Shown here one piece after another: positions 1 through 6,535 of a stretch of DNA of 12,794 nt. Position 1 is the first letter of the stretch. Each line of letters opens with the position of its first letter. The notes under the pieces were generated by a model. That model did not search any database. It worked only from the letters and a program-made list of their open reading frames with translations, and was not told where the DNA came from. Source of the DNA: CAZBZG01 sp964496245 (lineage in GTDB: Bacteria; Planctomycetota; SZUA-567); assembly GCA_964496245.1 (NCBI GenBank), contig CAZBZG010000121.1, forward strand, positions 1-12,794, read 5' to 3'. The position numbers and the translations under genes are program-made.

Positions 1-1200
1 TTCCTCCAGTGGCTCCAGGCCTATGAAGTCGACGCGAAGACCGTCAAGGCCGTGCTGCACACGCTTGGTACGGTCTTCCCGCAGGTGCAGGTCTGGCAGA
101 CCAAGCCCGGGGACATGCTGCTCGTCTGCTCCCGGTCGCCCATGGTCATCGACGTGTCCGAGGTCCGCCGGCGCATGGGCCTCCACCCGTATCGCAGCGC
201 GCTGCCGCACGTCTGGCGCGTGGAAGCGGTCGAGGGCGTGCTCGGCCACTTCGTGTCCACCGGCGCGGTGATCGAGGCGATCGAAGCCGAGGGCGACGTG
301 CCGATCAACACGGATGATCGCAACCTGGTCGAGTACGGCTTCGCCCGCACCGTGGGGCGCAAGCGGGGCTTTATGGTGGAAGAGTTGCGTGTCTGGGCGC
401 GGCAGCACGGAGCCCACCGTCCGCCCACCACGGACGACGCGGACATCGACTGGGTGCGCGTGGAAGACGAGCGCATGCTCATGTACGCGCAGCACGAGGC
501 GCGCGTGCCCATCAGCCGCAGCTACAGCGAGGCCCAGCGCATGCGGGGGTTGGCCCTGACCCAGTACGTGCAGAAGCATCTCGATGCGGCGCTCGAATTG
601 TGGCAGCGCCAGCCGCGTGCGCCCGAAAGCCCCACCGAACTGCTCGTGGTCGCCCACGCCTGCGCCGATCAGGCCCGGCCCGAGACCCGGGTTCACCTCG
701 AACGGCTGGGTGCGTTTCTGCCGACCGAGGCGCGTGCGCTCGAGGCGCGGTTGCTGTACCGGGAAGGGAAGCCGGACGCTGCGGTGGATGTGTTGGTCCA
801 GGCCTTTCTCGGTCTGCGCAATGAGCCGTGGGTCCACCCGCGCGCCGTCCAGCAGGCGCTCGATCTCGCCCTGCTCATGGGCCGGGAGAACCCGGTGCAT
901 GCGCGGGCGCTCTTCGGCGCCCTGGCCGAGCCGTTTGCGCTCCACCAGCGGGACGAGGTGCGTCGGAAGATCGCGCTCGGGCTTACGCGCGGTATGCCGC
1001 CGGAAGACGGACTGCCGAGGGCGGCCGCCGTCTTCGCCACGTTCGAACCGTACGTGCCCTGGACCCGCAATCTGTTGGCCTACCGCGAGAAGGTGTACCG
1101 GCTGACGGAAGACGCGCGCCACAGCCGGGCTGTGCAGGATCTGCGCGCGTTCCTGGCGAGCGAGCCCCCGGCGTTCTTCGAAGAAAGCGGCGGCGAGTGA
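1..1200 (+). CDS. Spermidine-synthase-like protein with helical repeat tail (5'-truncated)
   Basis: The reading frame is open from base 1, so the N-terminus lies outside the window; 399 residues are visible. The first part (FLQWLQAYEVDAKTVKAVLH, then a segment ending GDMLLVCS) and the motif INTDDRNLVEYGFAR match the C-terminal part of fused membrane/spermidine-synthase-like proteins, where an N(T)DDRP-type motif closes the methyltransferase-fold domain. Known family members have several membrane helices before this domain; they would be upstream and cannot be seen. From about residue 195 the protein becomes Ala/Leu/Arg-rich and helical, resembling TPR-type repeats (for example ARLLYREGKPDAAVDVLVQA). 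No substrate can be assigned: many such proteins are annotated as polyamine aminopropyltransferases without proof. It ends convergently with the FAD oxidoreductase gene, 81 bp away, with a hairpin between them. Confidence 0.82.
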   Translation, partial: FLQWLQAYEVDAKTVKAVLHTLGTVFPQVQVWQTKPGDMLLVCSRSPMVIDVSEVRRRMGLHPYRSALPHVWRVEAVEGVLGHFVSTGAVIEAIEAEGDVPINTDDRNLVEYGFARTVGRKRGFMVEELRVWARQHGAHRPPTTDDADIDWVRVEDERMLMYAQHEARVPISRSYSEAQRMRGLALTQYVQKHLDAALELWQRQPRAPESPTELLVVAHACADQARPETRVHLERLGAFLPTEARALEARLLYREGKPDAAVDVLVQAFLGLRNEPWVHPRAVQQALDLALLMGRENPVHARALFGALAEPFALHQRDEVRRKIALGLTRGMPPEDGLPRAAAVFATFEPYVPWTRNLLAYREKVYRLTEDARHSRAVQDLRAFLASEPPAFFEESGGE

Positions 1201-1247
1201 CGTCTTCGGCGACGGGCGCAAGCGCTGAACGGTGTGTCATGTCCGCG

Positions 1248-1271
1248 CATGCCCATCCGAGGATGGGCATG
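1248..1271. terminator. Perfect hairpin in the convergent gap
   Basis: The arms CATGCCCATCC (1248-1258) and GGATGGGCATG (1261-1271) are perfectly complementary over 11 bp with only GA between them, so an RNA hairpin would open the closing C-G pair to give a CGAG tetraloop. It lies between two genes that run toward each other, which is the expected place for a bidirectional terminator. There is no U-tract on either side, so Rho-independent function is not certain; it could instead be a 3'-end stabilising hairpin. Confidence 0.5.
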
Positions 1272-1281
1272 GCACCTGTAC

Positions 1282-3048
1282 TCAGTGCACCGTAAACCCG
1301 TAGACCCGGCTTTCGTCCGCGCCGCGCGTCTCCTCCAGCACGAACCGAATCCCCTTGAGGTCCCGGTCCACAGGTACGCGCACGTGACGCTGGTGGTTGT
1401 CCTCGACCCGCGCGAGCGTCTCCCAGCTGTCGCCGGTCCGGCCTTCCAGCCGGAAGCGCTCGGGCAGTTCCCGGGGCGGATCGATGAGCTGGGCCTCGCG
1501 GTGCCGCTCGCTCATGATGACGTTCTCTTCCATGGCGCTGTCGAGCACGAGGCGTGCTTCGGTCACGTGCGCCTGGCTGGCGAACGTGTAGGTGAGGGTG
1601 TCGCCCGGCCGGGCCGTCCAGGCGTGGGGGTTGTCCCCGATCTGGCGGAAGAAGCCGTCGCGCACAGGCTCGGGATCGCCCTGCGAGGTCTCGAGCTTGG
1701 CTTCGCGCACGAGGGATGCGTGCTGGTACGCGACCCAGGGCAGGTAGCAGTCGTCTGCGATCAGGGTCTGTTGGAGCTCGTCCATGTGATCGGTCATGCC
1801 CCGCGGCAGGATCCCCTTCTGAATGGCGAGTCCCGCGGCCGTGCCCACGGCCTGTCCCAGGACCGAGCCCGTGCCCATGACGCGGGTGGAGCTCATGGCC
1901 GCGTGCGTGGCGCTGTGGCAGCGGCCGGCGAAGAAGAGATTGTCGATGTTCCGGCTGAAGAGGCACCGGTAGGGGATGCCGTAAGGGCTCGGCGCGGGGT
2001 GGAAGATGGTGGCCGGTGCGCCGATGCGGGCCGAGTAGAACCCGGCCGGGTGATGATCGTCCATGCTCCACCCGCCATAGGCCACCGTATCTTCGAACCG
2101 GCCTTCGGCCTCGATGTCGTTCTGGTTGAGCACGTGGTCGCCGATGTACCGCCGGCTCTCGCGCTTCCCCGGCAGGAAGGCGATCCAGGTGAGCGCCCAG
2201 TTGCGTGCTGCGTCGCGGTGCATGTCCCCGTTCTTGATCCAGTCCCAGACGCCCAGGGTCAGGTTGAGGAGTCGGTCGCGCAGGACCTCGGTGTCGCGGA
2301 TGCTGTCGTGCTCGCCGCCGAGCTCGATCCACCAGTAGCCCATGCGCCAGAAGTTGCACTGCTTGCCGCCGTAGGGGATTTCGTCCGCGCTCGTGATGCG
2401 GTCGACCCACCCCGGCGCTTCGTACGGCTGCGGCGTGTCGTAGGGGCGGGCCGTGAAGAGACAGGTCATGCCCATGGTCCGGTCGTCGGCTATTTCGGGT
2501 GCAATGGACTCGCCGTATTCGTTGCGTGCCTCGCGGCCCCGCCGGAAGTCCGCGGCCGTGAGCGGCGCGAGCACGGCGTCGCCCGAGCAGTCGGCAAAGA
2601 GGCGGGCCTCGACCGTGTGAAAGGTCTGGGTGGTGAGCTGCCAGCCCGTGACGCTCTGGATGTGGTCGCCCTCGGTCCGAGCCTCCTGGCAGGAGCAGTT
2701 CAGCAGGAGCTCGACGTTCGGCTCGCACCGGAGTTTCTGGTAGAGCACGAGATCCCAGAGCGGGTACTCCTTGTGGGGGTTGTGACGGAGGTTGTCGAGC
2801 CGGAGTTCCTCGAGGATCCCGGTCTCGCGCATGTGCTTGATGCCGTTGTGCCGGTCCGCGCCCTGGATGTGCACGCGGCACTCGCGGGATGAATTGCCGC
2901 CCAGCACCGGCCGGTCGTGCATGAGCACGACCTTGGCACCGTGCCGCGCGGCTGCCAGCGCGGCGCACACGCCGGCCATGCCGCCGCCGACCACGCAGAC
3001 GTCGGCTTGATGGTGTTCGTGGGGGAAGGGGGAGTTCGTGGGGGGCAT
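1282..3048 (-). CDS. FAD-dependent oxidoreductase (PF12831-like) with C-terminal beta-sandwich
   Basis: This 588-residue protein starts at the ATG at 3048, preceded by CCAGGAGATCCC (AGGAG, good spacing). Residues 16-50 form an FAD-binding Rossmann motif (DVCVVGGGMAGVCAALAAAR, then LGGNSSRE), the usual start of PF12831 oxidoreductases. The family's C-terminal FAD-contact segment is present as LFFAGRCHSATHAAMSSTRV followed by GTGSVLGQAVGTAAGLA. About 110 residues then follow that look like a discoidin/F5/8-type beta-sandwich (DTLTYTFASQAHVTEARLVL and onward). No signal peptide or twin-arginine motif is visible, so it is probably cytoplasmic. In known genomes such proteins often sit in carbohydrate-utilisation loci, but their substrates are largely undefined, so none is assigned. 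It has its own strong promoter with an overlapping operator-like palindrome just upstream, and an IclR regulator gene precedes it. A longer start at TTG 3114 is rejected because that TTG is part of the -35 box. Confidence 0.9.
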   Translation of the reverse strand: MPPTNSPFPHEHHQADVCVVGGGMAGVCAALAAARHGAKVVLMHDRPVLGGNSSRECRVHIQGADRHNGIKHMRETGILEELRLDNLRHNPHKEYPLWDLVLYQKLRCEPNVELLLNCSCQEARTEGDHIQSVTGWQLTTQTFHTVEARLFADCSGDAVLAPLTAADFRRGREARNEYGESIAPEIADDRTMGMTCLFTARPYDTPQPYEAPGWVDRITSADEIPYGGKQCNFWRMGYWWIELGGEHDSIRDTEVLRDRLLNLTLGVWDWIKNGDMHRDAARNWALTWIAFLPGKRESRRYIGDHVLNQNDIEAEGRFEDTVAYGGWSMDDHHPAGFYSARIGAPATIFHPAPSPYGIPYRCLFSRNIDNLFFAGRCHSATHAAMSSTRVMGTGSVLGQAVGTAAGLAIQKGILPRGMTDHMDELQQTLIADDCYLPWVAYQHASLVREAKLETSQGDPEPVRDGFFRQIGDNPHAWTARPGDTLTYTFASQAHVTEARLVLDSAMEENVIMSERHREAQLIDPPRELPERFRLEGRTGDSWETLARVEDNHQRHVRVPVDRDLKGIRFVLEETRGADESRVYGFTVH

Positions 3049-3076
3049 GGGATCTCCTGGTTGGGCAAAACCGCTT

Positions 3077-3099
3077 GGTGGTGCTACTATAGCACCACC
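3077..3099. promoter_or_regulatory. Operator-like perfect inverted repeat over the -10 box
   Basis: GGTGGTGCTA (3077-3086), CTA, then TAGCACCACC (3090-3099) form a perfect 10+3+10 inverted repeat. Read on the minus strand it contains the -10 TATAGT of the oxidoreductase promoter, so a protein bound here would block RNA polymerase. The arms are too well matched and too precisely placed to be an ordinary chance palindrome. The adjacent IclR-family gene is the obvious candidate for the binding protein, but this is inference. Confidence 0.75.
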
Positions 3100-3114
3100 G
3101 GACGGCGCTGTCAA
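3086..3114 (-). promoter_or_regulatory. Sigma70-type promoter of the FAD oxidoreductase gene
   Basis: On the minus strand a consensus -35 TTGACA (3114-3109), a 17-bp spacer and a -10 TATAGT (3091-3086, five of six consensus bases) are followed about 38 bp later by the oxidoreductase ATG with its AGGAG ribosome site. Transcription would start near 3079, inside the right-hand part of the inverted repeat as read in this direction. Confidence 0.8.
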
Positions 3115-3178
3115 GTCTCGCGGCGCGGATTTCTGCGAGCGTACTCCAGCGCGGCCCGGATCGCCTTGCTGCGGAGCC

Positions 3179-3193
3179 GGAACACGGTGTTCC
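3179..3193. promoter_or_regulatory. 15-bp palindrome GGAACAC-G-GTGTTCC
   Basis: This perfect 7+1+7 palindrome lies just past the stop codon of the IclR gene and about 65 bp upstream of the -35 box of the oxidoreductase promoter. Its size and symmetry fit a regulator dimer site; it could equally be a short 3' hairpin of the IclR mRNA, although the one-base centre makes a poor loop. Its sequence differs from the palindrome at 3077-3099. Confidence 0.4.
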
Positions 3194-3197
3194 CATC

Positions 3198-3938
3198 TCA
3201 GTTGCTGGGAGCCCCGTCCCCCAGGCGGGCCGTGATCTGCTCGGCGGCCCGGCCCAGCTGCCGGGCGAGGCGCGTCGCGTCCCTCTTGCGGCGGATGCCG
3301 GTCAGGCCGACCGCTGCCACCGGCGGATCGCCCACGGGAAAGGCGAGCGCGTAGGCGTGGTCCCCGGCATCCCGGCGCAGGGCATACCCTTGCGTGCGCG
3401 TTGCGGCGAGTTCAGGTTTCAGCGCCCGCAGGTCCGGCTTGCCCAGCCCCAGGGGCGGACCCGTGAGGCGGCGGCGCACCTCCTTGTCCGGCAGCGCGGC
3501 CAGGAGCGCCAGGCCCAGGATCGATCGATGGGCGGGGTGGGGATCGTGTGCGCCGATGGCCGCTTCCGGCGTCTGTCCCGGTTCGGCCCGCACCAGGTAG
3601 CAGACGACCTGGTCCCAGAGCACGCCCAGGGAAACGATGAGGCGTTCGTCGGCAAACGGCCGGAGAAGAGGCAGGGCAGCGGCGAGCAACCCGGATCCGC
3701 GCAGGCTCTGGGCCGAGAGCAGATGGATGCCGGGCCCCGGCCGGAATGTCCGGTCCACGCTGCGTTCGAGCATGCCCAGGTGACAGAGGGTGCCCAGCAA
3801 CCGGTGGACGCGGGTATGTTCGAGGCCGAGCCGCCGGGCGAGCTCTCGGCTGCCGACCGGATTTTCGGCCGCCACCACAGCTTGCAGGCAGGCGAGCCCG
3901 TGCATGAGGCTCTGGTTGGGCTGGGCGGGAAGCGCCAT
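3198..3938 (-). CDS. IclR-family transcriptional regulator
   Basis: The 246-residue length is typical of IclR proteins. Residues about 8-70 form the winged helix-turn-helix (SLMHGLACLQAVVAAE, SRELARRLGLEHTRVHRLLG, TLCHLGMLE), followed by an effector-binding domain with the family features ALPLLRPFADE, a DPHPAHRSILGLALLAALPD segment after the usual domain start, and an AYALAFPVGDPPVAAVGLTG strand pair near the end. Family members bind a small aromatic, sugar or organic-acid effector as dimers or tetramers and usually repress or activate neighbouring genes. The ATG at 3938 follows GAGG at 5 nt spacing. It lies between a transporter and the oxidoreductase in the same orientation; the operator-like palindrome at the oxidoreductase promoter, 100-120 bp downstream of its stop, makes that gene a likely target. 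The effector cannot be deduced. Confidence 0.9.
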   Translation of the reverse strand: MALPAQPNQSLMHGLACLQAVVAAENPVGSRELARRLGLEHTRVHRLLGTLCHLGMLERSVDRTFRPGPGIHLLSAQSLRGSGLLAAALPLLRPFADERLIVSLGVLWDQVVCYLVRAEPGQTPEAAIGAHDPHPAHRSILGLALLAALPDKEVRRRLTGPPLGLGKPDLRALKPELAATRTQGYALRRDAGDHAYALAFPVGDPPVAAVGLTGIRRKRDATRLARQLGRAAEQITARLGDGAPSN

Positions 3939-4000
3939 GAAGGCCTCGTCTTCCGGATCCGATGGCGAGCGCGGCCGCGCGCGGGCAGCGACATTCCCTT

Positions 4001-4029
4001 CGCTTACAGCATGCCGCCGGCCTTGTCAA
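4001..4029 (-). promoter_or_regulatory. Possible promoter of the IclR gene, overlapping the MFS stop
   Basis: A consensus TTGACA (4029-4024, minus strand) is made partly from the last codon and stop of the MFS gene. At 17 bp spacing the -10 would be TAAGCG (4006-4001), a poor match, so the promoter is weak or needs an activator. The start of the IclR gene is about 65 bp downstream. Confidence 0.35.
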
Positions 4030-5258
4030 TGCGCTGCGTCTTCCCTGGGCGCTTCTTTGGGTTCGAACCCGGGTCGTGTACGCAGCCACGCGAAGCCGCA
4101 GGCCGCGAGAACGGCGCACAGGGCAAGCGGGGTCCAGAGGAAGAGGGGCTCGTTGGCGAACCGGGCGAAGAGCAGGGCACCGACGTAGGGACCGATCGAG
4201 TACCCGAGGCCCCGGACCAGGCCGTGGGCGCCGAGGTACCGGCCCGTGGCCCCGGCCGGAGCGAGACGGCTCGTCACGCTGACCACGGCGGGTTCGGCGA
4301 GGATCTCGCCCACAGTGAAGACGATGACGAATGCGAGCAGGTGCACCCAGGCCCCGGCCAGGCCGAAGCCGAAGTACCCCACCGCGTAGAAGAGGGCTCC
4401 CGCAGCCAGGCGCGCCCCCAGGTTGGTGCGCGCCAGGATCCGGCCGATGGGAATCTGAAAGAGGATCACCATGAGCCCGTTGGCTGTGTACAGAAAGCCG
4501 AGCAGGTTTTTGCTGATGCCCACCGACTCGGTGGCGAACACGGAGAGGGTACTCGCCAGCTGGCTCGTCAGCAGGAAGAGAGCGAACGCGAAGATCATGT
4601 GGTACCGGAACGTCCGGTCCTGGAGCATGAGCCCGAGCGCCTTGCGCCGTCCTGTCTGCGGTCCGTCTGTCGAAGGCTCCGCGTTTGTCCGACTCTCCGG
4701 GCAGCCGAAGTAGCCTGTGGCTGCGGTCACGAGGCAGAGGCCGCCGGTCAGCCCGAAGAGGAGGGCAAAGGGCGTGCGCGCCAGGAACGCGCCCACGGCC
4801 GGCCCGATCATCCAGCCGATGTTGAGGCCTACGCGGATGCGGGCGAATGCTTCGGGCGCGCGGTTCGCGGGCGTGATGTCCGCTACGTAGGCGTCGGACG
4901 CGGCCTGGAAGAACCCGCCGCAGAAGACGCCGAGAAAGAGGAGGGCCGCGATCGCCGGGAGCGAGGCGTCGATCATGGCGAGCCAGGCGAGCGCCAGGAA
5001 GCAGAGGCTGCGCGCCACCGGACCGCCGATCAGCACGGGCCGGCGCCCGAACCGGTCGACGAGCCATCCGGCCAGCGGCGGTCCGAGCATGCGCGCCACG
5101 CCCATGACCGGAAAGACGAGGCCCACGAGCGCCATGGGATAGCCGCGCTCGGTATGCAGATAGATCGGCAGGAACGGATAGGTGATGGAGAGGGCGAAGA
5201 CGTTGATGCACCACGCCGCCGCCAGCAGGCGTACGCGCCGGTCGAGAGGGTTGTCCAT
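4026..5258 (-). CDS. MFS transporter (DHA1-like, 12 predicted membrane helices)
   Basis: This 410-residue inner-membrane protein has a first helix at about residues 10-34 (LLAAAWCINVFALSITYPFL) and the MFS motif A between helices 2 and 3, seen as GWLVDRFGRRPVL. A charged central loop (ESRTNAEPSTDGPQTGRRKA) separates the two six-helix halves, followed by helices such as MIFAFALFLLTSQLASTL and LLAFVIVFTVGEILAEPAVV. The pattern resembles proton-driven exporters of the DHA1 group (MdtH/PbuE-like), where the EP in a segment like GEILAEP is common, but sugar or organic-acid uptake cannot be excluded. No ribosome site precedes the ATG at 5258, and a promoter lies immediately upstream, suggesting leaderless translation. 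It is the first of three minus-strand genes (MFS, IclR regulator, oxidoreductase); the stop is 87 bp before the regulator's start. Confidence 0.88.
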   Translation of the reverse strand: MDNPLDRRVRLLAAAWCINVFALSITYPFLPIYLHTERGYPMALVGLVFPVMGVARMLGPPLAGWLVDRFGRRPVLIGGPVARSLCFLALAWLAMIDASLPAIAALLFLGVFCGGFFQAASDAYVADITPANRAPEAFARIRVGLNIGWMIGPAVGAFLARTPFALLFGLTGGLCLVTAATGYFGCPESRTNAEPSTDGPQTGRRKALGLMLQDRTFRYHMIFAFALFLLTSQLASTLSVFATESVGISKNLLGFLYTANGLMVILFQIPIGRILARTNLGARLAAGALFYAVGYFGFGLAGAWVHLLAFVIVFTVGEILAEPAVVSVTSRLAPAGATGRYLGAHGLVRGLGYSIGPYVGALLFARFANEPLFLWTPLALCAVLAACGFAWLRTRPGFEPKEAPREDAAH

Positions 5259-5266
5259 GCCTGTGC

Positions 5267-5295
5267 ATTGTAGGAAAAGCCGGTGCAGTGGTCAA
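5267..5295 (-). promoter_or_regulatory. Promoter for a leaderless MFS transcript
   Basis: On the minus strand TTGACC (5295-5290), a 17-bp spacer and TACAAT (5272-5267; five of six consensus bases) end only 8 bases before the MFS ATG (5258-5256). The expected transcription start is at 5260 or on the A of the ATG. No Shine-Dalgarno sequence is present in the remaining bases, which fits a leaderless mRNA. Confidence 0.68.
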
Positions 5296-5349
5296 AGGCC
5301 GAGCGGGCGCCAAGACCATGCGCGAGCCGGGCTGCCACACCACGGGACG

Positions 5350-6492
5350 TCACCTCTTCTCGACAAGGAACAAGTGTTCAGTGACGTGAATCGATCGATG
5401 CTTGAAGTTCCGGCTGCCGCGAAAGGCGTTGTAGGGCATCTCCACGGTCTCTACAACGCCGACGTCCTCGAGCAGGGTACGCATGTCGGACGGTGCGATG
5501 AACCCCTCGTTGTTGAACGATACGAGCAGGAACCGCGCGTCCAGATGCCGCACGAGATTCGCCAGGAGAGGCAGCGATTGCGACCGCACGTTGTAGCCGG
5601 ATCGCCGCCAGTCCGCGGGGATGCCGGAGACGCGGCTGATGTTCGTGGGGCGCTCGTAGCGCGCGAGCAGGTTCAACATGAAATAGTTCGACCCGTAGGG
5701 ATGCTGATTGTAGGGCGGATCGAGGTAGGCGAGATCCATGTTCGAGATTTGACGGGCAGCAGCGTTGGCGTCTTCCTGGAGAATGACGCACTCGCATGCA
5801 AAGGTGCTGAGGATCGGAACATCCAGCGTGATATCCCCCAGGATGCGGCCCAGCGCATCCGATCCGCTGCCCCCGAACTGCCCGATCTTGGTGCGGCGAT
5901 TCTTGTAGAATCCCTTGAACACGCCGGCCGTGTTGGCGTGTACGGACGCTTCGCTGATCAACGGTCCCAGCAGGAAGTCGCGGAGCTCGTCGGGGGCTTG
6001 TTCGATCAGTCGCCGGTAGTTGTCGAGGCGTCGCGCATTGTTCCGCGTGTAGAACACTCTGTCCTCTTTGGTGATGCAGCGGTCATCGCGGGGCGCGTAC
6101 AGCTCCTCGATGAACCCCCTGGGGAGCGATTCGGACAGGACGCGTGCGTTGAGGTCGTCGACGATCTCCTGCAGGGGTTCGATGTCGACTTCGCCCCGGT
6201 TCGCCAGAAAGCACCGGCCGATGCTGGCGGCGTAGTCCTCGATATCGTTGCTGACGAGAAACGATGCGTGGCGCTTCAGCAGGCGGGAGACAACGCCGGA
6301 ACCGCTGAATACGTCGAAGCAGCGAAGGCGGTCGACGCCGAGCCGGCGCTTGACCTGCTCCACCGCACGGCCGATCTGGGGAAGAAATGCCCGTTTGTTT
6401 CCGATGCACGTGATCAGCTGTCGGGAGAGGTAGTCGGGATGTTCCGCGCAAGGCTTGATCGTCGCCTGCTTCTCACCGTGTGCGCACGCCAT
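5350..6492 (-). CDS. D12-class (alpha) adenine-N6 DNA methyltransferase
   Basis: The 380-residue protein has the motif order of alpha-class adenine methyltransferases: motif X near the N-terminus (LITCIGNKRAFLPQI, residues 27-40), the AdoMet-binding motif I (CFDVFSGSGVVSRLL, 58-72) followed by SNDIEDYA (81-88), a region of about 165 residues that would include target recognition, then motif IV DLAYLDPPYN (253-262). DPPY marks transfer of methyl from AdoMet to the N6 of adenine. Its target sequence cannot be read from the protein. No restriction endonuclease, specificity subunit or regulator is adjacent, so it is a solitary methyltransferase in this window, either a remnant of a type II system or a phage- or plasmid-derived orphan. 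The ATG at 6492 is 43 bp after the esterase stop; the nearest purine-rich sequence, GGGGAGGG, is rather far (about 13 nt), so the start is only moderately sure. Cotranscription with the esterase is likely. Confidence 0.9.
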   Translation of the reverse strand: MACAHGEKQATIKPCAEHPDYLSRQLITCIGNKRAFLPQIGRAVEQVKRRLGVDRLRCFDVFSGSGVVSRLLKRHASFLVSNDIEDYAASIGRCFLANRGEVDIEPLQEIVDDLNARVLSESLPRGFIEELYAPRDDRCITKEDRVFYTRNNARRLDNYRRLIEQAPDELRDFLLGPLISEASVHANTAGVFKGFYKNRRTKIGQFGGSGSDALGRILGDITLDVPILSTFACECVILQEDANAAARQISNMDLAYLDPPYNQHPYGSNYFMLNLLARYERPTNISRVSGIPADWRRSGYNVRSQSLPLLANLVRHLDARFLLVSFNNEGFIAPSDMRTLLEDVGVVETVEMPYNAFRGSRNFKHRSIHVTEHLFLVEKR

Positions 6493-6535
6493 GGCGTTTG
6501 CCGTTCCCTCCCCGCGACGGGCGGCCGGATTCAGC

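Noticed and set aside
3049..3114. A 22-residue N-terminal extension of the oxidoreductase from TTG 3114
   Set aside because: The TTG is the start of the -35 box, the extension covers the promoter and operator, and the ATG at 3048 has a good AGGAG.
983..3196. A 737-codon open frame on the minus strand
   Set aside because: It runs through the oxidoreductase gene and into the opposite-strand spermidine-synthase-like gene, with an Arg/Pro-rich, domain-free product.
3357..5273. Long open frames on both strands (638 codons plus; 643 codons minus at 3412-5343)
   Set aside because: Both overlap the clearly recognisable IclR and MFS genes, and their products are low-complexity Gly/Arg/Glu-rich or Arg/Pro-rich.
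3521..5400. GATCGATCGATG-like strings at about 3523 and 5394 as a dispersed repeat
   Set aside because: They are short, lie inside unrelated coding sequence and have no shared flanks; chance is sufficient.
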